Shown here piece by piece: positions 1 through 7,029 of a stretch of 40,099 bases of DNA. How positions within the stretch are numbered: the first letter of the stretch is position 1; each line of letters begins with the position of its first letter. The notes beneath the pieces were generated by a model. It worked only from the letters and a program-made list of their open reading frames with translations, was not told the DNA's origin and ran no database searches. The stretch comes from Anaerolineales bacterium HSG24 (lineage in GTDB: Bacteria > Chloroflexota > Anaerolineae > 4572-78 > J111). The translations under genes and the position numbers were made by a program. The DNA lies in contig JAUCGB010000028.1 of assembly GCA_030377895.1 (NCBI GenBank), forward strand, positions 1 through 40,099. The letters run 5' to 3'.

Positions 1-434
1 GAAGCCAATTGCTCAACAATCTCGACTGACTCCGGACTGACCGATATCATCACCATCATCTGCATCTCACAGGCCCTATCTGACCAATCCAGTTCGGTGT
101 TCCAGCAACCACCATACAAACCAGGAGACGGAGAGGGAAGACGAACCAATGCCTGACGCAGTAAGGAATACAACAACCATATCACAAATACTACTAGCCA
201 GTAAGCTACGATTTCCTTTTTATCCACTGAATACCAAAAATATCGGACGTATGATACCCATCTTGGTTCTGGAACAGAACGTTTTTTCACCACCAGTTGG
301 TAACCCATACCCATTGGAAGTTGATGCTGTTTCTCTAGCCAAAAGCCTTCTAATAGGGGAGCTTCATGAAAGCATAGGCTACTGATTAATAAATAGATTA
401 TAATTGCTGGATATAAACCTGACCATCTTCTCAT
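1..434 (-). CDS. Membrane protein, N-terminal part (runs off left edge)
   Basis: The minus-strand frame is open from an ATG at 434 to the left edge, giving 144 residues with no stop, so the 3' end lies outside the window. The protein begins MRRWSGLYPAIIIYLLISSL, a hydrophobic stretch (about residues 7-22) that could be a signal peptide or first membrane segment. A second strongly hydrophobic helix spans about 74-92 (EIVAYWLVVFVIWLLYSLL). It is followed by a Pro/Ser-rich turn and a more polar part with SPESVEIVEQLA at the edge. A purine-rich AGGCAGG lies about 7 bases upstream of the start. I do not recognise the family. Open plus-strand reading in this interval (149-385) is treated as a shadow because the minus frame gives coherent membrane helices. 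Confidence 0.6.
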   Translation of the reverse strand, partial: MRRWSGLYPAIIIYLLISSLCFHEAPLLEGFWLEKQHQLPMGMGYQLVVKKRSVPEPRWVSYVRYFWYSVDKKEIVAYWLVVFVIWLLYSLLRQALVRLPSPSPGLYGGCWNTELDWSDRACEMQMMVMISVSPESVEIVEQLA

Positions 435-533
435 TTGAATGCCTGCCTGCTATTTTGAATTTATGCGCTCTATGATACTCCCTATATCGTTTTTGACCAA
501 TATTCTCGATAACCAAAGAAAGCGGTAGGGTAA

Positions 534-560
534 GAAAAAATCCCCCGCAATGATTGCGGA
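534..560 (-). terminator. Intrinsic terminator behind the Uma2 gene
   Basis: A perfect 7-bp stem with a one-base centre (545-559, CCGCAAT-G-ATTGCGG) is followed, on the minus strand, by GGGATTTTTTC. It lies about 60 bp past the stop of the minus-strand gene at 621-1448, as expected for an intrinsic terminator. Confidence 0.7.
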
Positions 561-612
561 GGATAGAGGACGGAACACGAAAAAATAGGATTGCCCAACG
601 GACGAGCAAAAA
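536..612. repeat. Direct repeat, copy A (terminator cassette)
   Basis: About 75 bp containing the terminator hairpin plus GGACGGAACACGAAAAA, then GGATTGCCCAACGGAC. It recurs almost unchanged at 1536-1608, in the same orientation and again directly behind a minus-strand gene. This copy carries a few extra bases (GGATAGA) after the hairpin. Confidence 0.75.
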
Positions 613-620
613 TTCGCTTA

Positions 621-1448
621 CTATTCAATACTATCTGGGTCGATACCCAGTTCACGCAGTTTGGTTGCTAGTTTCTTGGCTTGGAGTTGGGCTTGCTCGG
701 CTCGAAGATTGGCCTGCTCTTTTGCCTGCCGTTCTTGCTCGGCTCGAAGATTGGCCTGCTCTTTTGCCTGCCGTTCTTGCTTGTTGGCTTCCTCTTTATT
801 CAACAGCAACCGTCCATGTTTATCATAAAATCGCAACCAATAAGTTTCATGCTCGTCAAATGCCCCTTTTTGTATATCTAGCCATAGTCTCAACTCTTCA
901 CTCCATAGCCAACCCTTGCTATTGGGACGTAATTCTACATACACCCCTCTTTGCAATCGCCAGCCCGTTAGTTTTATTCGCTCTGGATCATAAACAAAAT
1001 AATCTTTCACCCTCAATATTTGCTCATATTGATCCTTCTTCTCTCCATAATCCATCTCTCTGGTGGTTGTTGAACACAACTCTATTACAACATTCGGTAC
1101 CCGAAAATCCTCATCCCATATCACCCAAGATTTCCGAGCTGGGTCAGGGTCTACATCCTTGACCACGAAGAAATCTGGTCCTCGAAAGTTGTGTGTCTTC
1201 ACTTGGTTTGGGTCGAAGTAGACAAACATGTTGCCTCCAACGAATGAACGCTTGCTACCTTCCCAAGAGGTGCCGATTATCTCTATCAGTTGAGACATTG
1301 CTTGTCGATGCCAATTAGTTTCCAAAACTTCATCATCCTCATAAGGTAATGTATCATAAACCCGTTGTTTTGGAGCTACAACAGGGGGAACCGGTCTGGC
1401 TTGTCGCCATACGGGTTTTTGTTCTAAGACGAGTGCTTGAACTGCCAT
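621..1448 (-). CDS. Uma2 family endonuclease-like protein
   Basis: 275 aa. The core (about 35-165) matches the Uma2/DUF820 family, a PD-(D/E)XK-fold group abundant in Cyanobacteria and Chloroflexota, thought to be restriction-endonuclease-like and often mobile; the biological substrate is not known. Visible landmarks are PD at 91-92, VIEL at 121-124 (E123 as the likely active-site acid), the following TTTREMDYGEKKDQYEQ with its Lys, and the closing DYFVYDPE. The C-terminal 70 residues are a charged coiled coil built from a 14-residue repeat (RQAKEQANLRAEQ) encoded by two identical 42-bp units. The start is well supported: GGAGGT lies 6 bases before ATG. It is transcribed alone and followed by a hairpin terminator. 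Confidence 0.85.
   Translation of the reverse strand: MAVQALVLEQKPVWRQARPVPPVVAPKQRVYDTLPYEDDEVLETNWHRQAMSQLIEIIGTSWEGSKRSFVGGNMFVYFDPNQVKTHNFRGPDFFVVKDVDPDPARKSWVIWDEDFRVPNVVIELCSTTTREMDYGEKKDQYEQILRVKDYFVYDPERIKLTGWRLQRGVYVELRPNSKGWLWSEELRLWLDIQKGAFDEHETYWLRFYDKHGRLLLNKEEANKQERQAKEQANLRAEQERQAKEQANLRAEQAQLQAKKLATKLRELGIDPDSIE
694..777 (-). repeat. Two identical 42-bp coding repeats
   Basis: Positions 694-735 and 736-777 are identical and in frame, duplicating 14 residues of the coiled-coil tail of the Uma2 protein. Identity at DNA level implies a recent duplication or slippage. Copy number may vary between strains. Confidence 0.9.
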
Positions 1449-1535
1449 GTTTCACCTCCAGTTCCTCAAAAAAACCTAACCGTGATTCTATCTCCTTTAG
1501 CCCAATTTGTCCAATTCGCTCATTCGCCTTGATAA

Positions 1536-1608
1536 CAAAAATCCCCCGCAATGATTGCGGAGGACGGAACACGAAAAACAGGATTGCCCAACGGACAAGC
1601 AAAAATCC
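1536..1608. repeat. Direct repeat, copy B, with intrinsic terminator
   Basis: Second copy of the 536-612 cassette. It holds the same perfect hairpin (1546-1560) followed on the minus strand by GGGATTTTTG, so it can terminate the minus-strand gene at 1683-2285. Just beyond it, 1630-1652 carries a GTCGAAGGCGAAACGCGCAA motif that recurs inverted at about 4738-4771. Confidence 0.75.
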
Positions 1609-1682
1609 GGCAATCCTATTCTAAATAGCTGTCGAAGGCGAAACGCGCAACTTATTTCATTCCTATTCCTTACTCCCATTCC

Positions 1683-2285
1683 TTACTTCTTGACAGGTAA
1701 TCGTTCTTCAACATATTTTTTGCCCTGTCGGGTGAGGGTCAGCGCGCCACTTTTGGCAATCGAAATCCAGTGTCGATGGTGGGCCGTGATATCCAAACTG
1801 TTTTCAATATTAACCGGCGCTCGAATATGCACCTCTTTGTAACAAGTGAAAATATGGTCTACCGTAACCTTTGTTAGGCCAAGTGTCTCTTTTAGGTAGT
1901 ATACAAAGACCAAATTCCGTTCCTCGTTGGTAATGGGAAACTTAGAATCGGTGAACTCCATCAAGCCGAGATGGTCTGAATTGGCGGTTAAATCGAGGTC
2001 GGTCAGGAGGATGTAGTCGTTTTTAGAGGGGACGGGTTTAGCTTTTGTTTTTGGTGGAGGGCTAGATTGTGTGAGTACAGGGATAGCGTCGGGGATTGGT
2101 TCAGTAACCGTGGGCTTTTTTGCTTTGGTACGCCGAGTACGAGGAGGTAATTGCGTATCTGGCAAAGGTTCGGCATCTGGCACAAAATGGGTCTTAAAAT
2201 CATTGTAGATATTCCTAACGAAGGTTTCACTCCCCTCAACCTCCAAAATACCTTGAGATAAATCTATTTTTAATTTTGTCGTCAT
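1683..2285 (-). CDS. Hypothetical protein, two small domains with a Pro/Lys linker
   Basis: 200 aa, family not recognised. Residues 1-33 (KIDLSQGILEVEGSETFVRN) look like a short beta-beta-alpha module of the kind seen at the start of many uncharacterised bacterial proteins. Residues 36-88 are a low-complexity Pro/Thr/Lys linker. Residues 88-200 form a compact domain ending in SIAKSGALTLTRQGKKYVEERL, which resembles the wing and final helix of a winged-helix domain; this is inference from pattern only. A plausible promoter lies at 2321-2348 and an AAGGA sequence about 10 bases before the ATG. It is followed by its own hairpin terminator. It could be a regulator or a conserved accessory protein. 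Confidence 0.6.
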   Translation of the reverse strand: MTTKLKIDLSQGILEVEGSETFVRNIYNDFKTHFVPDAEPLPDTQLPPRTRRTKAKKPTVTEPIPDAIPVLTQSSPPPKTKAKPVPSKNDYILLTDLDLTANSDHLGLMEFTDSKFPITNEERNLVFVYYLKETLGLTKVTVDHIFTCYKEVHIRAPVNIENSLDITAHHRHWISIAKSGALTLTRQGKKYVEERLPVKK

Positions 2286-2320
2286 TGTCCAATTTTCCTT
2301 AATGATTTGATCATGTAGAA

Positions 2321-2348
2321 ATTATATCATACTGATGACAGGGAGCAA
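2321..2348 (-). promoter_or_regulatory. Candidate sigma70 promoter for the 200-aa gene
   Basis: Minus strand TTGCTC (2343-2348), 16-bp spacer, TATAAT (2321-2326), about 36 bp before the ATG at 2285. The -10 is perfect and the -35 is moderate. Confidence 0.5.
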
Positions 2349-2372
2349 ATTATAGGGTATCTGTAATCTGTG

Positions 2373-2395
2373 GGTTGTCCTGCACATATAGTGAT
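2373..2395. repeat. Partial copy of the ~100-bp GGTAGT-ended palindrome
   Basis: GGTTGTCCTGCACATATAGTGAT closely resembles one terminal arm of the palindromic elements at 14243-14342 and 21798-21899 (reverse complement of their right end). Only one arm is present, suggesting a decayed copy or a solo end. Confidence 0.45.
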
Positions 2396-2464
2396 CACCT
2401 AAAGATTTAGGGTTGGAGAAGATACTTTGCGACTTAGGCGCGACCATGTTATCTTATCGGCATA

Positions 2465-3652
2465 ATGACAACGATAGGCATTGATTACACCTCGGCTCTG
2501 CACCAATCAGCCGGAATTGGGCGGTATACCAGCGAGTTAGTTAGCTCGCTGATTAATATTGATTTAGGGAAAGAGTACTATAATTACCGTCTATTTAGTG
2601 CCGATTTGCATAATGCACTCCATAGTAACCCGATTTTTGCCTCAAATAAGCAATTATCGAACCACAATCAATTTTTATTACGCGGTACCCGCCTCAGCCG
2701 TCGTTGGCTAGAGCGATTATGGTATCGGTTGCGATTGCCTCTGTATGTGGAACTATGGACAGGCCGACTCGACCTTTTCCACGCGCCTGATTTCGTTTTG
2801 CCGCCTGTTTTGCCTAAAACTCGGACAATTGTCACGATTCATGACCTATCTTATGTTCGATTGCCTGATATTACCATGCCCGGCATGAGCAACTATCTGA
2901 ATAAGTGGGTTCCATATTCGGTGAAAACGGCTGATCATGTGATTGCTGTTTCCGAGGCGACCCGTCAAGACCTGATTGAACTGTATCAAACGCCTTCTGA
3001 GAAGATAACGATCATTTATCATGGCGTTACCCCTGAATTTAGGCCAATGGAAGACGAAAGTAGTCATGACATAGTGTGTGAAACCTATAATATCAATGAT
3101 AAGCCGTTTATTTTAAGCGTTGGCACTATTCAACCTCGAAAAAACTACCAACGGCTGATTCAATCCTTTGCTCAAACGCTATCTCGTCTGCCTGAGCCAT
3201 TATCAGACCAACTCATATTGGTGATTGGAGGGGGTAAAGGATGGCAATATGAGACTATATATAATGAAGTGACTCGATTAGGGTTAGAGAATCGGGTTCG
3301 GTTTATCGGCTTTGTGGCTGATGAGGATTTGCCAGCCCTATACAACGCCGCGACTATATTCGCCTACCCCGCCTTGTATGAGGGGTTTGGCCTGCCCGCC
3401 TTGGAGGCGATGGCCTGCGGTACGCCAGTGTTGGTAGCGAATACATCTGCTTTACCGGAGGTTGTAGGCCAGGCGGGTCGATTGGTCGATCCGTACAATG
3501 TACCAGCCTTGGCTCAATCTATGGTCGAGTTGCTAACCGACGAGGCCCAACGTCAGCAGTTGAGACAAGCAGGTTTACATCAAGCGGCCAAATTTAGCTG
3601 GGCCGAGATGGCGACCAATTTGATTGCATTGTATGGGCGGGTGCTTGATTAG
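2465..3652 (+). CDS. Glycosyltransferase family 4 (GT-B fold)
   Basis: 395 aa, the usual length for a GT4 enzyme that transfers a nucleotide-activated sugar with retention. The N-terminal acceptor domain starts MTTIGIDYTSALHQSAGIGRY, with the Gly-rich GIGRY loop. The C-terminal donor domain starts near 213, with FILSVGTIQPRKN (216-227) and GGGKGW (255-260), and carries the EX7E motif of the family at E306 and E314 (YEGFGLPALEAMACGTPV). No membrane segment is visible, so it is probably peripheral at the membrane, acting on a lipid-linked or surface glycan; the acceptor is not deducible. No clear Shine-Dalgarno sequence precedes the ATG. A weak TTGCGA/TTATCT pair at 2427-2454 would make the mRNA nearly leaderless. 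The gene stands alone. Confidence 0.9.
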   Translation: MTTIGIDYTSALHQSAGIGRYTSELVSSLINIDLGKEYYNYRLFSADLHNALHSNPIFASNKQLSNHNQFLLRGTRLSRRWLERLWYRLRLPLYVELWTGRLDLFHAPDFVLPPVLPKTRTIVTIHDLSYVRLPDITMPGMSNYLNKWVPYSVKTADHVIAVSEATRQDLIELYQTPSEKITIIYHGVTPEFRPMEDESSHDIVCETYNINDKPFILSVGTIQPRKNYQRLIQSFAQTLSRLPEPLSDQLILVIGGGKGWQYETIYNEVTRLGLENRVRFIGFVADEDLPALYNAATIFAYPALYEGFGLPALEAMACGTPVLVANTSALPEVVGQAGRLVDPYNVPALAQSMVELLTDEAQRQQLRQAGLHQAAKFSWAEMATNLIALYGRVLD

Positions 3653-3674
3653 ATTAATAATTCTGTGGTAAAAT
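3645..3674 (+). promoter_or_regulatory. Candidate promoter for the DinB-like gene
   Basis: TTGATT (3645-3650), 18-bp spacer, TAAAAT (3669-3674). The -35 overlaps the last codons of the upstream glycosyltransferase gene. The predicted leader of about 100 nt contains a GCCTGAGTTTGTCGAAGGCGA repeat (3692-3712). Confidence 0.45.
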
Positions 3675-3691
3675 AGGGAGCGTGGGGCGTT

Positions 3692-3712
3692 GCCTGAGTT
3701 TGTCGAAGGCGA
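3692..3712 (-). repeat. CTTCGACAAGCTCAGG-type repeat, half unit
   Basis: GCCTGAGTTTGTCGAAGGCGA is the reverse complement, with few changes, of one arm of the palindrome at 4758-4808. Related TGTCGAAGGCGA motifs occur at about 1631 and at about 11127, the latter inside the last codons of tsaC. This motif type is a widespread bacterial intergenic repeat. Confidence 0.6.
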
Positions 3713-3784
3713 TGTCTCGGATATTGAAACGGACACTTTATTTAATCCTGTTTCTTTAGTCAACGAGGTACTGGAGCAAATATT

Positions 3785-4726
3785 ATGAGCATCATCGAAT
3801 TTGTATCAGATTTGAAGTTTAGTCGGCATGAACTGCGGGAGGCGTTGGATGGCCTGTCGGAGCGTGAGATGACCGAGTTGGAAATCTATCCGGGTTGGAC
3901 AGGCAGAGATGTGTTGGTGCATGTCATCGGCTGGGATGAGTATGTGTTGCAGAGTTTGCCGTTATTGTTAGCCAATCGGGCTGACGAGATTGAGCCGGTT
4001 GACGCGACGACTTATAATCAGCAATCACTCGCCAAATGGCAAGACAAGTCACTGGCCGAGATTCATAGCGCAATGTTTGATACGCAGTACAAAGTCATTC
4101 AACAGATTCAGGCGATTGACTATGTGGAAATCGACAAGCGTCGGGAACAGCAAGGACGTATTGTGACGATTCGGAACTATGTGATTGATAAGATCATAGA
4201 GCATGATCGTCAGCATGCCGCAGAGATTACGGCTTGGCGAGCGACGTTGGATCAGGGGATTGACACCGAATCGATTAGAGAAACGTTTCGGGTCAGCCGT
4301 AACAAATTCAGGGCGGTGGTGGAGGAGTTAGACGAAGCCACCCTCATCAAAAAGGGCCTGATCGAAAAATGGTCGATTAAGGATGTGATTGGACATATTG
4401 CCGATTGGGAGCGGCTCTCTCTGCAAGCGGCAGAGCATATTTATGATGCTGATAATCCACCGCCCATGTTGCTAACCCATAATCGGGATGAGTTGACCAT
4501 GATGATGGCCGCGCAACGTGACCTCAAGACGCTCCCCGTTGACCTGCGTTACATGCGCTACATGCATGATGAGTGGGACACCTTTATCGCCAAGCTCAAG
4601 CCGGATGATTGGGGCAAACGAGGTAACTATCCTCGCGGCGGTGGCGGAACCTTGGCCGATTTAATCCTCAGTTTGGCCCACCATTATGATGAGCATCTCA
4701 GCGAGATAGAGATGGCGTTGGCTTAG
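3785..4726 (+). CDS. Tandem DinB-fold protein (ClbS/DfsB/DUF1706-like)
   Basis: 313 aa made of two consecutive four-helix DinB-like domains (about 1-155 and 160-313), the second a diverged copy of the first. Each repeats the family layout: an early helix, then a His in a VLVHVIGWDE / VIGHIADWER segment (H46, H204), and a late HxxxH-type pair (HDRQH, H140/H144; HHYDEH, H300/H304). This gives the three-histidine metal site typical of DinB, mycothiol-dependent enzymes and ClbS-like proteins. Substrate is unknown; relatives include metal-dependent thiol transferases and the colibactin-resistance hydrolase ClbS. Probably cytoplasmic. It appears to be a single-gene transcript. Confidence 0.8.
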   Translation: MSIIEFVSDLKFSRHELREALDGLSEREMTELEIYPGWTGRDVLVHVIGWDEYVLQSLPLLLANRADEIEPVDATTYNQQSLAKWQDKSLAEIHSAMFDTQYKVIQQIQAIDYVEIDKRREQQGRIVTIRNYVIDKIIEHDRQHAAEITAWRATLDQGIDTESIRETFRVSRNKFRAVVEELDEATLIKKGLIEKWSIKDVIGHIADWERLSLQAAEHIYDADNPPPMLLTHNRDELTMMMAAQRDLKTLPVDLRYMRYMHDEWDTFIAKLKPDDWGKRGNYPRGGGGTLADLILSLAHHYDEHLSEIEMALA

Positions 4727-5021
4727 GAATCGGAATTAAAGTTGCGCGTTTCGATATCGCCTTCGACAAGCTCAGGCTACGTCGCGTCGCCTGAGTTCAC
4801 GCCGAAGTCTTATCGAAGTGCAGTTAGGCGTTCTCTAACGCAGACGGGCGGCGTTAGAGAACGCAGACTACGCCAACATGCACATGTTAATTAATGCTCA
4901 TTCCTTAGGTAAATTGATGCGTATTGGGTACCGATATTTAGGTCGGATTCCTGGCCCATGTTTACCGTCTCAGTACTTTTTTCCCGCCCCTATATTTTTT
5001 ATGTTTTATTTGTTAATATGG
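4727..5021. repeat. Intergenic palindromes (two inverted repeats)
   Basis: No gene is seen here. 4738-4808 holds AAGTTGCGCGTTTCG followed by an imperfect palindrome: CTTCGACAAGCTCAGGC (4761-4777) pairs with GCCTGAGTTCACGCCGAAG (4789-4807). 4828-4864 is a perfect 14-bp inverted repeat, GCGTTCTCTAACGC (4828-4841) and its complement (4851-4864), with a 9-bp loop. Neither has a T-run, so they look like repeat elements rather than classical terminators, although they separate two transcription units. Confidence 0.65.
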
Positions 5022-5027
5022 TATAAT
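5022..5027 (+). promoter_or_regulatory. -10 box of the ABC-F gene
   Basis: A perfect TATAAT in the AT-rich stretch ahead of the ABC-F gene. No good -35 lies at 16-18 bp (nearest TTATGT-like bases at about 4999). Predicted leader of about 60 nt. Confidence 0.5.
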
Positions 5028-5045
5028 GGATGCACCTCGTAAAGG

Positions 5046-5077
5046 CAAACCCATGTTATAAAACAAAAATGGGTTTG
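5046..5077 (+). promoter_or_regulatory. Leader hairpin of the ABC-F gene
   Basis: A perfect 9-bp stem, CAAACCCAT (5046-5054) with ATGGGTTTG (5069-5077), and a 14-nt A-rich loop. It ends 17 nt before the ATG and no Shine-Dalgarno sequence follows it. There is no U-run, so it is not an intrinsic terminator by itself. A translational or attenuation role is possible because several ABC-F genes are leader-regulated, but that is inference. Confidence 0.5.
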
Positions 5078-5094
5078 TAACGATTAAATCGACT

Positions 5095-7002
5095 ATGGCT
5101 ATTCTGACGGCACATAACCTTGGCAAATATTTTGGTGGTCAAGATATTTTTGCCAATTTGAACTTATCCGTTCATCATGGTGACCGAGTGGCCTTAATTG
5201 GGCCAAATGGCATCGGCAAAACCACCTTACTAGAATTACTCGCTGGACGTGAACAACCTACATCAGGCGAGGTTTTCAAAGCAAAACTAACTAAAATAGG
5301 GTATTTAGAGCAACATGCTTCTTTAATTACTCTCGATGGAACCTTATGGGAACTGGCCCTCACCGGATTTGCTACCTTGCGTCAACAAGAGGTTGAACTA
5401 CAACAGTTGGAGAGCCAATTAACCGAGGCTACTAACGACCCAAATTATGAGCAACTTCTGGAGAACTATGGTGAGGCGCAGAGCAAATTTGAGCATGCTG
5501 GTGGATATCAGTATGAGCAGGTCACTCGCCAAGTTTTAACCGGACTAGGTTTCGATGAATCGACCTATCAAACACCGGTAACTCAGTTAAGTGGTGGGCA
5601 ACAGAGCCGAGTGCAATTGGCGAAACTATTGTTAGCCAAACCCGATTTTTTACTGCTCGATGAGCCAACAAATCATCTTGATTTAGCTTCGATAGAATGG
5701 TTGGAGAACTATCTACAAGATTGGCCCGGCGCGCTACTGGTGGTTTCTCATGACCGCTATTTCTTAGACAAAGTCGCTACCCTCGTGTGGGAGATGAATT
5801 TTGGTCGCATTGAAACTTATCGCGGCAATTTTTCCCATTACGTCACCCAACGAGCAGAACGATTGATAAGGCGACAGAAAGAGTACGAAGCCCAACAAGA
5901 GTTCATTAAAAAAGAAGAAGATTTCATCCAGCGGTATCTGGCCGGTCAACGAACCAAAGAGGCGCAAGGTCGCCGAAAACGGTTAGAGCGTCTAGTACGG
6001 CTGGAACGTCCGCAATTTAACAAGAAGCTAGTCATCAATTTGCAAACGGCCTTGCGCTCCGGTGATTTGGTGTTAGCTACCCATGAACTAATTGTGGGCT
6101 ACCCAGACAATGCTCCGTTATTCAACTGTCCCGATGTCGAGATTCGGCGGAGCAACCGTATTGCTTTGTTAGGGGCAAATGGATCGGGCAAAACCACGTT
6201 TATCAAAACTATCCTCAAAAAGGTGGCCGCTCAATCTGGTAGCATCCGATTTGGGGCCGGGGTAGAGGTGGGCTATTATGCTCAGACCCATGCCAGCTTA
6301 GACATGGCCTCGACGGTTTTGGACGAGATATTAAGCGTCAAAAATTTGCCGATTGGTGAAGCTCGGAACTATTTGGGCCAATTTTTGTTCGCAGGGGATG
6401 ACGTATTTAAGTCGGTTGGCTCTCTTTCGGGGGGTGAACGCAGTCGGGTTGCCTTGGCAAAACTGGCCTTAGCTGGCTCTAATTTTTTGATTTTGGATGA
6501 GCCGACTAACCATTTGGATATTCCGGCTCAGGAAAATCTGGAGCAGGTTTTAAATGCCTTTCAAGGTACGATTTTAATGGTCTCGCACGACCGCTATTTT
6601 GTTGATGCGTTGGCTGATTATACGTGGGCCATCGAGCCAGCCAGCCAGTCGATAGAAGTGACCAAAGGTGGCTACAGTGATTATTTAGCTACCAGAGATG
6701 AACAAGCGGCGCGCAGTCCTGCCAGTTCATCCGAGTCGGTTAAAAAAGCAAAGTTAGACCGACAGCATACGAAGGCTCAAGAACGAACCGCTCGGCAACG
6801 GGCAAAGCAGGTGGCTGAACTGGAGCAGCTGATTAGTGACACTGAGGCTAAATTGGCTCAATATGCCGAAGAGGTTGAGGTAGCTAGTCAGGCTCAAGAT
6901 GTAAGCCGTTTACAAACGTTGGGACGTGATTATCAAACCACCGAAACTCAATTGGATGACTTACTCATTCAATGGACTGAACTAGCAGAAGAAATAAACT
7001 AG
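5095..7002 (+). CDS. ABC-F family ATP-binding protein
   Basis: 635 aa, soluble, with two ATPase domains and no membrane domain, as in ABC-F proteins that act on the ribosome (EttA, Uup, YdiF and antibiotic-resistance types). Domain 1: Walker A GPNGIGKT (36-43), signature LSGGQ (165-169), DEPTNHLD (189-196) and the switch His in SHDRYF. The interdomain linker (about 245-310) is highly charged, matching the P-site tRNA interaction motif. Domain 2: GANGSGKT (360-367), LSGGE (444-448), DEPTNHLD (468-475). The tail (about 530-635) is a charged coiled coil, typical of the Uup/YdiF side. Both catalytic Glu are present. No Shine-Dalgarno sequence is visible; the start is fixed by alignment of MAILTAHNLGKYFGG with the family. 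Confidence 0.92.
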   Translation: MAILTAHNLGKYFGGQDIFANLNLSVHHGDRVALIGPNGIGKTTLLELLAGREQPTSGEVFKAKLTKIGYLEQHASLITLDGTLWELALTGFATLRQQEVELQQLESQLTEATNDPNYEQLLENYGEAQSKFEHAGGYQYEQVTRQVLTGLGFDESTYQTPVTQLSGGQQSRVQLAKLLLAKPDFLLLDEPTNHLDLASIEWLENYLQDWPGALLVVSHDRYFLDKVATLVWEMNFGRIETYRGNFSHYVTQRAERLIRRQKEYEAQQEFIKKEEDFIQRYLAGQRTKEAQGRRKRLERLVRLERPQFNKKLVINLQTALRSGDLVLATHELIVGYPDNAPLFNCPDVEIRRSNRIALLGANGSGKTTFIKTILKKVAAQSGSIRFGAGVEVGYYAQTHASLDMASTVLDEILSVKNLPIGEARNYLGQFLFAGDDVFKSVGSLSGGERSRVALAKLALAGSNFLILDEPTNHLDIPAQENLEQVLNAFQGTILMVSHDRYFVDALADYTWAIEPASQSIEVTKGGYSDYLATRDEQAARSPASSSESVKKAKLDRQHTKAQERTARQRAKQVAELEQLISDTEAKLAQYAEEVEVASQAQDVSRLQTLGRDYQTTETQLDDLLIQWTELAEEIN

Positions 7003-7029
7003 AGATAATATCTAATAGGGGAGTTTTAG

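Noticed and set aside
149..385. Plus-strand 78-aa reading frame
   Set aside because: Lies antisense to the edge membrane gene, has no ribosome-binding site and no recognisable protein pattern.
554..1162. Plus-strand 202-aa reading frame
   Set aside because: Antisense to the clear Uma2 gene; its repeated ARLEDWPALLPAV is the shadow of the 42-bp coding repeat.
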